64,000 bases of DNA. Source: Streptomyces sp. RFCAC02. Its GTDB lineage: Bacteria > Actinomycetota > Actinomycetes > Streptomycetales > Streptomycetaceae. Within the stretch, counting starts at the first letter, position 1; the number at the start of each line of letters is the position of its first letter. This document shows, piece by piece, positions 50,934 through 61,992 of the stretch. Under the pieces are notes generated by a model. It was not told where the DNA came from. It did no database searches and saw only the letters and a program-made list of their open reading frames with translations. The stretch spans positions 1,343,501 through 1,407,500 of the forward strand of contig NZ_SAUH01000001.1 in assembly GCF_004193175.1 (NCBI RefSeq). The letters are read 5' to 3'. The position numbers and the translations under genes are program-made.

Positions 50934-52060
50934 GTGCCCGCCGTCCTCGCCCCGGTGGCGACCCGGAGCAACGCCCTGCACGCGGGCGCGTGGTGGCTGT
51001 GGGCGCTGGGCCTCGCGACCGCCGCGTCCCGGACGACGAACCCGCTGCTCCTCGGCCTCGTCATCGCCGTCGCCGGGTACGTGGTGGCGGCGCGGCGGAC
51101 CGACGCGCCGTGGGCGCGGGCGTTCCGCTACGCGCTGGTCCTCGGGGCGTTCGTGGTCGTGGTGCGCGTGGTGTTCGCGGTGGCGCTGGGGTCGCCGATC
51201 GGCGGCACGCGGGTGCTGGTGACGCTGCCGGAGGTGCCGCTGCCGGACTGGGCTGCGGGCGTACGGCTCGGCGGGCGTGTCACGGCGGAGGCCGTCGCGT
51301 TCGCCGCGCGCGACGGGCTGCGGCTCGCGGCGCTGCTGATCTGCCTGGGCGCGGCGAACGCGCTGGCCAACCCGGCGCGGCTCCTCAAGTCCCTGCCGGG
51401 CGCGCTGTACGAGGTGGGGGTGGCCGTGGTCGTGGCGATGTCGTTCGCGCCGCATCTGGTGGCCGACGTGGTGCGGATGCGGGCGGCGCGGCGCCTGCGG
51501 GGGCGGCGCGACCGGGGGGTGCGCGCGCTGGCCAAGGTGGCGCGTCCGGTGCTCGAAGGGGCGCTCGAACGGTCCGTCGCGCTGGCCGCCGCGATGGACG
51601 CGCGGGGGTACGGCCGTACCGCCGGTGTGCCGCGCGGCGTCCGGCGGGCGACGGGCGCGCTGACCCTCGGGGGCTCCTCGGGGTGTGCGCCGGCTGCTAC
51701 GGGCTGCTCGGCACGGACGGCGCGGCGTACGGTCTGCCGCTGCTGCTCGCCGGGGCGGCGGCGTCGGCGGCCGGTCTGTGGCTGGGCGGCCGGCGCACGG
51801 CGCGGACGCGGTACCGGCCGGACCGGTGGGGCGCGCGGGCGTGGCTCGTGGCGGGGGCGGGCGCGGCGGTCGCCGCGGTGATGGTGTACGCGGCGGGCGC
51901 CGATCCCCTGGCCGTGGACCCGCCCGCGGTGCCGGTGACGGCGCCGGCGTTCCCGCCGCTCGCGGCGGCCGGGATCCTGCTCGGCCTGCTCCCCGCCGCC
52001 GTCGCACCGCGCCCGGCCGTGGCGGACGGCGCACCGACGGAGCGTGGACGGAAACGATGA
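50934..52060 (+). pseudogene. ECF transporter T subunit (CbiQ-like), frameshifted in a G run
   Basis: From GTG 50934 the frame reads HAGAWWLWALGLATAASRTTNPLLLGLVIAVAGYVVAARR, with membrane helices and the T-component signature ...LPGALYEVGVAVVVAMSFAPHLVADVVRMRAARRLRGRRDRGVRALAKVARPVLEGALERSVALAAAMDARGYG. At ATGALTLGG (51669-51673, five G's) the frame is lost; the continuation LLGVCAGCYGLLGTDGAAYGLPLLLAGAAAS is one frame over, so one more G would restore it. The protein then runs to 52060. As given it is broken, but a homopolymer sequencing error or reversible slippage is possible. In intact form it is the transmembrane coupling subunit that couples ATP hydrolysis to cobalamin uptake. Confidence 0.75.
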
Positions 52061-52247
52061 CCGTACGACGAAAGCACGACGCGATACGCGCGGGACGACG
52101 GCACCGACGGGACCGCACACCGCCCGCAGCACCGCGGCCGCACCGCGGCGGCCGGGCACCGGTGCGGAGGAGGACGTACCCGATGACACACCCGCTGACG
52201 ACGGCACACCGGCCCGGCGCACCGCGTCCGGTGGGGGCGGGGGCGCG

Positions 52248-53893
52248 GTGATCCGGTTCGAGAACGTCTCCGTCACCTACCCCGAGGCCGCCCGGCCAGC
52301 GCTGGCCGGCCTCGACCTGACCGTCCCCGAGGGCGAACTGTGCCTGCTCGTCGGCCCCTCGGGGCAGGCAAGTCGACGCTGCTCGGCGCGGTGTCCGGGC
52401 TCGTGCCGCACTTCACCGGCGGCACCCTGCGCGGCCGCGTCACGGTCGCCGGGCGGGACACGCGCACCCACCGCCCGCGCGACCTCGCCGACGTGGTCGG
52501 GACGGTCGGGCAGGACCCGCTCGCCCACTTCGTGACCGACACCGTCGAGGACGAACTCGCCTACGGCATGGAGTCCCTGGGCGTACCGCCGGACACGATG
52601 CGGCGGCGCGTGGAGGAGACGCTCGACCTGCTCGGCCTCGCCGCCCTGCGCGACCGGCCGCTCGCCACGCTGTCGGGCGGGCAGCAGCAGCGCGTCGCGA
52701 TCGGCTCCGTCCTGACTGCGCACCCCCGCGTCCTCGTGCTGGACGAGCCGACGTCCGCGCTGGACCCGGCGGCGGCCGAGGAGGTGCTCGCCGTGCTCCA
52801 GCGGCTCGTCCACGACCTGGGGACGACGGTGCTGATGGCCGAGCACCGGCTGGAGCGCGTCGCCCAGTACGCGGACAGCGTCCTGCTGTTGCGCGGGCCG
52901 GGCGAGCCGCCGGAGCTGGGGGAACCGGCGGACCTCCTCGCGCGTTCTCCGGTCAGACCGCCCGTGGTGGAGCTGGGGCGGTTGGCGGGGTGGGCGCCGC
53001 CGCCGCTGTCGGTGCGTGACGCGCGGCGGCGCGCCCCCGCCCTTCGGGAACGGCTCGCGGGCCGCCGCCCCGCGCCCGGGGCCGCCGTGCCCGACCCGGC
53101 CGCGGGGCCGCTGCTCACCGTGCGGGGGCTGACGGTGCGGCGCGGGCGCGCCGAGGTGCTGCGCGGCGTGGACCTCGTGGTCAGGCCCGGGGAGACGGTC
53201 GCCCTGATGGGCCGCAACGGCGCGGGCAAGTCGTCCCTGCTGCGCACCCTCGTCGGCCTGCACGCGCCCGCGTCCGGGACCGTCGCCCTCACCGGGCGCG
53301 GCGCCCAGGTCGTCCCGCACCGCGCCGCGCCCGCCGTCCTGCTGCGGCACGCCGGCCTGGTCCCGCAGGACCCGCGCGACCTCCTGTTCGAGGAGACGGT
53401 CGCGGCCGAGTGCGCGGCGGCCGACGCCGACGCGGCAGCTCAAGCCGGGACGTGCGCCGCGCTCGTGGCGCGCCTGCTGCCCGGGGTACGGTCCGCCGCC
53501 CACCCGAGGGACCTGTCCGAGGGGCAGCGGCTCGCGCTCGCCCTGGCCGTGGTCCTGACGGCGGCGCCGCCCGTCCTGCTGCTGGACGAGCCGACCCGCG
53601 GCCTCGACTACGCGGCCAAGGAACGGCTGGCCGGTGTGCTGCGCGGCCTGGCCGCCGACGGGCACTGCGTGGTCCTCGCGACGCACGACGTGGAGCTGGC
53701 CGCCGACCTCGCGCACCGGGTCGTGGTGCTCGCGGACGGCGAGGTCGTCGCCGACGGCCCGGCGGCCGAGGTCGTGACGGGCTCGCCGTCGTTCGCGCCG
53801 CAGGTGGCGAAGGTGCTGGGGGACGGCGGGGACGGGGTCCCCTGGCTGACGACCGGGCAGGTCGCGGCGGCGCTCGGCGGGGCGGCGTCGTGA
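52248..53893 (+). pseudogene. ECF transporter duplicated ATPase (CbiO-type), frameshifted at Walker A
   Basis: GTG 52248 begins [38 protein letters not shown]; at 52361-52364 the run of G is four bases where five are needed to continue [21 protein letters not shown] in frame. Beyond that, a complete double ATPase follows: signature LSGGQQQRVAIGSVL, Walker B VLVLDEPTSALDP, then a second half GRNGAGKSSLLRTLVG, LSEGQRLALALAV, VLLLDEPTRGLD, VVLATHDVELAAD. The defect is exactly in the Walker A of the first half. Two G-run shifts in adjacent genes suggest either real inactivation or sequencing. ORF overlaps the S subunit gene by four bases. Confidence 0.75.
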
Positions 53894-54711
53894 CGCGCGG
53901 CGCGGTGATCGGTCTCGGACCGCGGTCGGCGGCGGCGCTCGCGCTGGTGTCGGCGGTCGGCGTCGCCGGCTTCGGCTGGCCGCTGCTCGCGGCGCCCGGC
54001 TCCGACCTGGCGCACTCGTCGGACGCGCCGTGGCTGTTCGCGCTGCTGCTGCCGCTGATGCTGGCCGTGGTGGCGGCGACGATCGCCGACACGGGGCTCG
54101 GCGCGAAGGCGGTCGCCATGCTGGGGGTGCTGGCGGCGGCGGGCGCGGCGCTGCGGCCGCTCGGCGCCGGCACGGCCGGTCTTGAGCCGATGTTCTTCCT
54201 GATGGTGGTGGCCGGGCGGGCGCTCGGCCCGGGTTTCGGGTTCGTGCTCGGCTCGGTGACGCTGTTCGCGTCGGCGCTGCTGACGGGGGGCGTCGGGCCG
54301 TGGCTGCCGTTCCAGATGCTGGCCATGGGCTGGGTGTCGATGGGGGCCGGGCTGCTCCCGGACGGCGGGCGGCTGCGCGGCCGTGCCGAGGTGCTGGCGG
54401 TGGCGGCGTACGGGGCGGTGGCGTCCCTGGCGTACGGGCTGGTCATCAACCTCCAGGGGTGGCCCTACCTGGCGGGTGGCAGCAGCGGCATCTCGTTCGT
54501 GGCGGGCGATCCGCTGACGGAGAACCTGCGGCGGTACTGGGCGTACGTCCTCGCCACGTCGCTCGGCTGGGACGTGCCGCGCGCCCTGCTGACGACGGTG
54601 CTGACGCTGCTGTGCGGCGGGGCGGTGCTGCGCGCGCTGCGGCGGGCGACGCGGCGGGCCGCGTTCGGCGCGGCGGCGCGGTTCGAGCCGCCGGGGGCGG
54701 GCGGCGGCTGA
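53890..54711 (+). CDS. ECF transporter S component, cobalamin-type, 273 aa
   Basis: Six or more hydrophobic helices (ALALVSAVGVAGFGWPLLA, LFALLLPLMLAVVAATIAD, AVAMLGVLAAAGAALRPLG, FFLMVVAGRALGPGFGFVLGSVTLFASALLTGGVGPWLPFQMLAMGWVSMGAGLLP, ...YAVVASLAYGLVINLQG, VLATSLGWDVPRALLTTVLTLL) in an ECF S-type arrangement; the PFQMLAMGWVSMGAGLLP block is typical. GTG 53890 overlaps the ATPase stop (GTGA). The upstream riboswitch makes cobalamin the probable substrate. Confidence 0.8.
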   Translation: MTRGAVIGLGPRSAAALALVSAVGVAGFGWPLLAAPGSDLAHSSDAPWLFALLLPLMLAVVAATIADTGLGAKAVAMLGVLAAAGAALRPLGAGTAGLEPMFFLMVVAGRALGPGFGFVLGSVTLFASALLTGGVGPWLPFQMLAMGWVSMGAGLLPDGGRLRGRAEVLAVAAYGAVASLAYGLVINLQGWPYLAGGSSGISFVAGDPLTENLRRYWAYVLATSLGWDVPRALLTTVLTLLCGGAVLRALRRATRRAAFGAAARFEPPGAGGG

Positions 54712-54715
54712 GCCG

Positions 54716-55855
54716 TCAGACGGTCGAGTACCGCTCCAGGAGGGCGCGGGTGGCGGCGCCGTAGACGCCCTCGGGGTCGTCCTCGATGCCGTACCGCTGC
54801 TGGAAGAGGACGACGGCCGCGCGGGTCTCGGCGTCGAACACGCCGTCGGTGTCGCCGGTGTAGACGGTGCCGAGCTGGCGGAGCCGCATCTGGAGTTCGA
54901 CGACCTCGGTGCCCTCGTCGCCCAGGGCGAGGACGGGTTCCGCCGGCTCGGTGGGGTCGGTGGGGTCCGTGGGGTCGGTGGGTTCCGCGGGCTCGGTGGG
55001 GTCCGTGGGGTCCGCCGGCTCGGTGGGTTCGGCGGGGTCGGTCGGGTCGGCCGGCTCGGTGGGTTCCGCGGGGTCGGTGGGTTCGGCCGGCTCGGTCGTC
55101 TCCTCCGCGGGCTCCTCGGGGGCCGTCGGCTCCGTGCCGTCCGCCGGGTCGCCGGGGTCGGCGGTGGCGCCGGAGCCGGAGGTGCTCCGGGTGCCGGTGC
55201 CGGACCCGCCGCCCGCGCCGTCGTGCTCGCCGCTGCCCGTGCCGCCGCCGTCGCCCTGCGGCCCGGTGGTCACGGTGTCGGGGTCGGGCTCCTCGTCCGT
55301 GTGCCCGCGCCCGTCGGCAGAGGGGTCGTCGGTGGGGAGGGGAGGGGCGGTGACGCCGTCGTCGGACGTCCACACGTCCTCGGCGCCGCCGCCGTCCGGC
55401 AGGGTCAGGGCCGGGTCGTCGGTCGCGCCGCGCTCGCCGCCACCCGGACGGCCCTGTCCGAGCAGGGAAGCGGCGAGCGCCGTCGTCCCCACCACGGCGG
55501 CCACCGCTCCCCCGGCGGCCAGGGCGGCCCGGGTGCGGCGGCGCGGCTTGCGGTGCGTGGCGGGCGGCGGACGGCGCGCGGCCGCGCGGGGGACGCGTTC
55601 GTCCGGGGTGTCGGGGGCGGGGGGCGCGGCCGGCTGCGCGGGCGCCGGGGTGCGCGCCGGCGGGCGGACCGGGTTCCAGACGGCCTGCCGCCTCGGCGGC
55701 GGGTCCAGCGGGAAGAGGGCGACGTCGGCCGGATCCGGGCCGTGGCACGGCGGATCGACGCGCCGGGAGAGGGAGTGCGTGAGGCAGTCGCAGGCCGGGT
55801 CCCCGGAGGCCAGTGGGGGACGACCGCAGATCAAACAGTCGGGCTGGTCGGTCAC
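54716..55855 (-). CDS. membrane protein with zinc-ribbon head, PT-repeat and peptidoglycan-binding tail, 379 aa
   Basis: GTG 55855, five bases after GGGAGG, gives VTDQPDCLICGRPPLASGDPACDCLTHSL, a cytoplasmic Cys-rich head (CxxC...CxC). After a Pro-rich stretch comes one membrane helix (RAALAAGGAVAAVVGTTALAASLLG), then a long low-complexity acidic PTDPAEPTEP-type repeat (from about 54940 to 55110, encoded by imperfect 12- to 18-base units) and a C-terminal PG_binding_1 domain LALGDEGTEVVELQMRLRQLGTVYTGDTDGVFDAETRAAVVLFQQRYGIEDDPEGVYGAATRALLERYSTV. Type II orientation, tail outside. It converges with the S-component gene (4 bp). Role unknown; cell-wall sensing is plausible. Confidence 0.8.
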   Translation of the reverse strand: MTDQPDCLICGRPPLASGDPACDCLTHSLSRRVDPPCHGPDPADVALFPLDPPPRRQAVWNPVRPPARTPAPAQPAAPPAPDTPDERVPRAAARRPPPATHRKPRRRTRAALAAGGAVAAVVGTTALAASLLGQGRPGGGERGATDDPALTLPDGGGAEDVWTSDDGVTAPPLPTDDPSADGRGHTDEEPDPDTVTTGPQGDGGGTGSGEHDGAGGGSGTGTRSTSGSGATADPGDPADGTEPTAPEEPAEETTEPAEPTDPAEPTEPADPTDPAEPTEPADPTDPTEPAEPTDPTDPTDPTEPAEPVLALGDEGTEVVELQMRLRQLGTVYTGDTDGVFDAETRAAVVLFQQRYGIEDDPEGVYGAATRALLERYSTV

Positions 55856-56053
55856 CACGCCTCCCCTTCCCCCTCCGCGTCCCGTGCCCGGTCCCCGTCG
55901 TTGGCAGCGATTATGCACCACCCCCACGCGTCGCGGAGGGCTCTTGCCCAAGAAGCCGAAGCGGGACAAGAGCGACAAAATAAGGCGAGGAGGCCGTAGC
56001 CATCCAAGAAAAACGATCAAGCCTCCACGGAACTCACCGAAAAGTCCTCCTGA

Positions 56054-58141
<2,088 letters not shown>

Positions 58142-58342
58142 GGGGGACCGGGCGGCGAACGAACGGCCGGTGAACGGCCGCGGAAGACGCGCGCCCGGAC
58201 TGGCCAAACGGCACCCCCCTTTTGTACCGTGTGAAAACAAAGTGGTTCCGCCCTCGTCCCCGACCAAGGCTGGGCGGGGCCACTGGCTTCACCGGCAGCG
58301 CCCGGCCCCCGTTCCCCCTCCCCCCGTCTGGAGCCGTCCGCC

Positions 58343-59005
58343 ATGCGCACCGCCCGACTGACCGTCCGCGGCTTCCTCCTCGACATGGACGGCACCCTCG
58401 TGAACTCCGAGGCCGTCGTCGCGCGGGTGTGGGGCGAGTGGGCCGTCGAGCACGGCTTCGACCCGGAGGCGATCCTGCCGTTCGTCCACGGCCGGCAGGC
58501 GTGGGCGTCGATGGCGGAGCTGCTGCCCGACCGCCCGATGGAACGCAACCTGGAGGACGGCCGCCGCCACCTCGCCAAGGAGATGGCGGACGTGGACGGC
58601 ATCGTGCCCGTGCCCGGCGCCCCCGAGTTCCTCGCCGCGCTGCGCGGGGCGCCGCACGCACTCGTCACGTCGGCCGACCTGCCGCTCGCCACCGCGCGCA
58701 TGACGGCGGCCGGGCTGCCGATGCCGGCGGTACGCGTCACGGCGGAGCAGGTCGGCGCGAGCAAGCCGGACCCCGAGGGCTTCCTCAAGGGCGCCGCCGA
58801 ACTCGGCCTCGACCCCGCCGACTGCCTGGTCCTCGAGGACTCGGCCGCCGGCGTCGCGGCGGGCCGCGCGGCCGGCATGCGGGTCATCGGCGTCGGACGC
58901 GGGGCCGCCGAGCACAAGCCGACCGTCACCGTGGACACGCTGGAACGCGTCACCGTCGAACCGTCGGGCGACGGCACCTACCTCGTGGTGATCGACGAGT
59001 CCTGA
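58343..59005 (+). CDS. HAD-IA sugar-phosphatase-like enzyme, 220 aa
   Basis: GFLLDMDGTLVNSEAVVARVWGEWA (motif I DMDGTL), LVTSADLPLA (motif II), SKPDPEGFLKGAAELGLDPADCLVLEDSAAGVAAGRAAGMRVIGV (motifs III-IV) define the HAD-IA family, close to 2-deoxyglucose-6-phosphatase/glycerol-3-phosphatase types (YfbT/GPP-like). ATG 58343. It overlaps the convergent SnoaL-like remnant by 28 bp. Sugar-phosphate substrates are expected. Confidence 0.92.
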   Translation: MRTARLTVRGFLLDMDGTLVNSEAVVARVWGEWAVEHGFDPEAILPFVHGRQAWASMAELLPDRPMERNLEDGRRHLAKEMADVDGIVPVPGAPEFLAALRGAPHALVTSADLPLATARMTAAGLPMPAVRVTAEQVGASKPDPEGFLKGAAELGLDPADCLVLEDSAAGVAAGRAAGMRVIGVGRGAAEHKPTVTVDTLERVTVEPSGDGTYLVVIDES

Positions 59006-59390
59006 CCCCCGGCCCGGGGGCGCGGTGCCCCGGACAGGCCCCACAGCTCCGTGATGCGCCCGTCCCGTACGCGGAACATCTCCAGCATCACGGACAGCTC
59101 TCCCCCTTCACCGCGGTGCACACTCGTGCGGACGGCGTCCGTGCCGCCCTCGACGACCATGTCCTCCACGGCGACCCACATGCCGGGGGTACGCCCCGTG
59201 GAGCCGCCGCCACGCCGCGACGACGGCCGCGTGCCCGTCCGCGCCCAGCGGATGGCTGTGGAAGCCGGGCGCGAACACCGACTCCACCGCCGCGTGGTCG
59301 CGGGCGTCGAACGCCCGCCTGGTACTCCTGGTGCGCCCGCTCCAGGCCGGCGGCCGGTCGTCCGCTCCCGTTACTCGCCCGGCCCCGCGA
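58978..59390 (-). pseudogene. SnoaL/NTF2-like gene with two single-base frameshifts
   Basis: Three frames must be joined: LERAHQEYQA, then AFDARDHAAVESVFAPGFHSHPLGADGHAAVVAAWRRLHG, then GMWVAVEDMVVEGGTDAVRTSVHRGEGGELSVMLEMFRVRDGRITELWGLSG, which together are a typical SnoaL-like NTF2 fold with the RxGRIxxLWxL end. The first shift (about 59314, GCGGGCG for GCGGCG) and the second (about 59194, four G's for three) are each one extra G. No ATG or GTG in the first frame was found before the superoxide-dismutase stop. Real decay or homopolymer errors. Confidence 0.65.
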
Positions 59391-59925
59391 ACGGCACGGT
59401 GAAGCAGGCCACCCGCTTGCCCGCGCCGCCGTCCTGGTCGCTGTGGTGCTCGTGCAGGACGACGGAGCCCGCGCCGCCGGACCGGAACACCCACTCCCGC
59501 GTCGCCACGGCCGTCGCCCCGCCGTCGCCGTTCGCCGTCACGTCGAGCCACACCTCGTTCGCCGCCCGCGGCTGGCCGGACTCCATGTGCCGGTAGTGCG
59601 GCCCGGCCGCCTCCGGGTCGGCGCCGCACGGGTCTGTGTGGACGTGCACCCCGTACGCGTGCCCGGGCACCAGGCCGCCGAGCGACAGGTCGACGACCAT
59701 CCGCTCCCCCACCACCCGCTGCCCGACCCGGATCTCCGCCCCGGCCGGGACGAGCGCCTCGTCGTACGTCACCGCCTGCGGCACCGTCCCGTCCTCGCCG
59801 ACCGGCGCGAACTCGCCGCGCGCCCGCAGCCAGTGCTCCGCGTCGGCCGCGCCCGCGGGGGCGACCGCGAGGGCCGCCGCCGCCAGTGCCGCCGCCAAAC
59901 CGCCCGTGACCAGCGTTCTCACCAC
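59371..59925 (-). CDS. exported Cu/Zn superoxide dismutase-like protein, 184 aa
   Basis: GTG 59925 has GAGGGAG seven bases upstream and starts a signal peptide VVRTLVTGGLAAALAAAALAVAPAGAADA. The mature protein has GLVPGHAYGVHVHTDPCGADPEAAGPHYRHM (metal-binding His cluster and Cys) and VLHEHHSDQDGGAGKRVACFTVPF (the second Cys, Arg region), the SodC fold in weakly conserved form; some metal ligands differ from the classical enzyme, so activity is uncertain. No neighbours suggest a pathway. Confidence 0.75.
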   Translation of the reverse strand: MVRTLVTGGLAAALAAAALAVAPAGAADAEHWLRARGEFAPVGEDGTVPQAVTYDEALVPAGAEIRVGQRVVGERMVVDLSLGGLVPGHAYGVHVHTDPCGADPEAAGPHYRHMESGQPRAANEVWLDVTANGDGGATAVATREWVFRSGGAGSVVLHEHHSDQDGGAGKRVACFTVPFAGPGE

Positions 59926-60158
59926 TGCCCAACTCCCTCGCACACCGTCCGCGCGCCACGGTCGGCGCGCCGCTGGCACCCACCCTGCCCGCGGGCCGTG
60001 CGAGAGCAGCGCCACACGCACCCATGTGCACCGCGTGAGGGACGCAGGCGTACGCTTTACGGCGGAACCTATACGTTCGACAGCGCGTCCTAGAAGCTAC
60101 GCGCCGCCCACCCGCAGGGGACCGCACGACGGGGTGGGCGCACTGGGAAACGGGGAGC

Positions 60159-60824
60159 ATGGTGCAGGAGACCTTGGGGGTACTGCTCTACGCCCCGTGG
60201 ATCTACGTCGTCGTCGCGGCGTCCATCCTGCTCGATGTCTTCGTGCCCGTCCTGCCCAGCGGCGCGCTGGTCGTGGCGGCGGCGACGGTGGCGGCCGGCA
60301 CGGCGGCCGACGTCGCCGGGCTGCCGGGCCCCGGCGCGAACACGCACCTCCCCCAGCTCTTCCTGCTCTGCGTGTGCGCGATCACCGCGTCGGTCCTCGG
60401 CGACCTGCTGGCGTACGTGGCCGCCCTGCACGGCGGCCGGCGCTTCGACGGCGCGATCTCCCGTTCCCGCCGCCTGCGGACGGCGCAGTCGCGTCTTGAG
60501 GCGGCGCTGAAGCGGGGCGGCGGCGCGCTGGTCGTGCTGGCGCGGTTCGCGCCGGCGGGCCGTGCCGTGGTGAGCCTCGGCGCCGGCGTGGCCGGGCGCC
60601 GCAAGCGGGACTTCCTGCCCTGGTCGGCCCTGGCGGCCGTCGTGTGGACGGTGTACAGCGTCGGCCTCGGCTACCTCGGCGGGCACCTGCTGGGCGCGAG
60701 CTGGATCGCGACCGGCCTGTCGCTCGTGGCGCTGCTCGTGGCGGGCTTCATCGCCGTCCGCCTGATGCGCCCCTCCTCCCACCCCGACCAGGGCACCGCG
60801 CCCTCCACCATGCCCGCCCCCTGA
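60159..60824 (+). CDS. DedA/SNARE-associated membrane protein, 221 aa
   Basis: Membrane protein of the DedA (VTT domain) family: helix I YVVVAASILLDVFVPVLPSGALVVAAATVAAG with the family's E/D-P-PxG-like loop, LLCVCAITASVLGDLLAYVAALHGG, LVVLARFAPAGRAVVSLGAGVAGRRKRDFLPWSALAAVVWTVYSVGLGYLGGHLLG (the R-x-PxxR region with GxxxG). ATG 60159 follows CGGGGAGC. DedA proteins take part in lipid flipping/undecaprenyl phosphate recycling. A short Pro-rich tail lies at the end. Confidence 0.85.
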   Translation: MVQETLGVLLYAPWIYVVVAASILLDVFVPVLPSGALVVAAATVAAGTAADVAGLPGPGANTHLPQLFLLCVCAITASVLGDLLAYVAALHGGRRFDGAISRSRRLRTAQSRLEAALKRGGGALVVLARFAPAGRAVVSLGAGVAGRRKRDFLPWSALAAVVWTVYSVGLGYLGGHLLGASWIATGLSLVALLVAGFIAVRLMRPSSHPDQGTAPSTMPAP

Positions 60825-60827
60825 CGC

Positions 60828-61442
60828 TCAGCGGGGCCGCGACGGACGGCCGTCCGGGTCGCCGGCCGCGCCGAGGAGGCGGAGCACGGCGACGCGCAGC
60901 GCGTCCCGTGCCCCGGACTCGGTGAGCCGGCCGGCGTCCTGCTCCCCGTACGCGGTGTGCGCCAGCGCGATGGCCGCGGCGACCAGCCAGCCGACGGGCA
61001 GCCGGTCGTCGAACTCCCCCGTCTCCCGGCCGCGCACAACGACGCGTCCGATCCGGTCCGCGATGGGCGCGTGCCGCTCCGCGTCGTCCCGCGGACCGGC
61101 GGGAAGCTCGCCGATCCTCCGCAGCAGGACGGGGTGGTGGCGCCGGCTCGTCCGCGCTCCGGCGTCGAGCAGGCGCAGCAGGGCGTCCGCGGCGGGTCCC
61201 GTGTCCGGGTCGGCGGCGTCCATGGCCTCGACGGTCTCCTCCGTGAGCCGGTCGACGACCGCGAGCAGCAGGTGCTCCCGGGAGGGGAAGTGCGCGTAGA
61301 CCGTCTGCCGGGTCAGCCCCGCGGCGGCGGCGATCGCCGCGAGGCCGGCGTCGGGCTCGGCGTCGAGGACCCGGACGGCGGCGTCGAGGACGGCGGCCCT
61401 GCTGCGGCGGGCGTCAGCGCGGCGGTTGGGGGACGGAGACAC
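60828..61442 (-). CDS. TetR-family regulator, 204 aa
   Basis: HTH at the N-terminus: RSRAAVLDAAVRVLDAEPDAGLAAIAAAAGLTRQTVYAHFPSREHLLLAVVDR, with the complete recognition helix. GTG 61442 starts it. The gene is divergent from a SnoaL-like gene across 96 bp that hold TCTTAC/GTAAGA palindromes, the probable operator. Confidence 0.9.
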   Translation of the reverse strand: MSPSPNRRADARRSRAAVLDAAVRVLDAEPDAGLAAIAAAAGLTRQTVYAHFPSREHLLLAVVDRLTEETVEAMDAADPDTGPAADALLRLLDAGARTSRRHHPVLLRRIGELPAGPRDDAERHAPIADRIGRVVVRGRETGEFDDRLPVGWLVAAAIALAHTAYGEQDAGRLTESGARDALRVAVLRLLGAAGDPDGRPSRPR

Positions 61443-61484
61443 ATCTATCCCTTACACCTTGTCAGAGTTTCGGGTCAGCGCATA

Positions 61485-61501
61485 TCTTACAGCGCGTAAG
61501 A
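61485..61501. promoter_or_regulatory. TetR-type palindromic operator between divergent genes
   Basis: TCTTAC (61485-61490) and GTAAGA (61496-61501) with a 5-nt centre AGCGC, a typical TetR-family site, lie 38 bp before the SnoaL-like ATG and 43 bp before the TetR GTG. A partial half-site CTTACA occurs at about 61451. Confidence 0.6.
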
Positions 61502-61538
61502 GATCGCCGCGCACGCCACCGCTTCCCGGGAGAACGCC

Positions 61539-61955
61539 ATGCGCCCGCTCCGCGACACCGATCCCCGGCGGTTCATCGCCGACTTCTTCACCTCGTTCAC
61601 CGCGGACCTGCTGCGGAGCGACGAGGACCCGGCACGGATCGTCGACCGGTACCACACCCCGGACATCGTCCAGATCGCCGACGGGCACCGGATGGACCGC
61701 GACACGCTCATCGCCCACACCCGCCCGGTCCGCAAGAACCGGCCCAGCAGCCGGGTGGAGGTGCACGAGGCGATCGCGGACGGGGACCGGATCGCCGCCC
61801 GGTACACCCTGCACGTGACGCAGCGGGGCAAGGACCTGGCGATCGAGGTGTGCTTCTTCGGCCGGTTCGAGCCCGACGGGCGCATGCGCCGGTCGCACAT
61901 GCTCACCCGCGCCCTTCCCGCCGCCACGGCCGGCGAGCGGGACGCACCGGCGTGA
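61539..61955 (+). CDS. SnoaL-like (NTF2-fold) protein, 138 aa
   Basis: RRFIADFFTSFTADLLRSDEDPARIVDRYHTPDIVQIADGHRMDRDTLIAHTRPVRKNRPSSRVEVHEAIADGDRIAARYTLHVTQRGKDLAIEVCFFGRFEPDGRMRRSHMLTRAL is an NTF2-fold protein of the SnoaL-like type. ATG 61539. Controlled by the divergent TetR gene. The family includes polyketide cyclases and small-molecule isomerases; no specific substrate can be named. Confidence 0.8.
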   Translation: MRPLRDTDPRRFIADFFTSFTADLLRSDEDPARIVDRYHTPDIVQIADGHRMDRDTLIAHTRPVRKNRPSSRVEVHEAIADGDRIAARYTLHVTQRGKDLAIEVCFFGRFEPDGRMRRSHMLTRALPAATAGERDAPA

Positions 61956-61966
61956 CGGCCGGCGGC

Positions 61967-61980
61967 ACGAACGCGTTCGT
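61967..61980. promoter_or_regulatory. TetR operator, 14-bp perfect palindrome
   Basis: ACGAACGCGTTCGT is self-complementary over 14 bases and lies 13 bp upstream of the TetR start at 61993. The same 14-mer recurs at 62738-62751 before the flavin monooxygenase. Confidence 0.75.
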
Positions 61981-61992
61981 TACGATCGGCGC

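Noticed and set aside
54867..55300. Plus-strand frame with GSAGSVGSVG repeats
   Set aside because: Antisense of the PT-repeat coding region of the peptidoglycan-binding protein.
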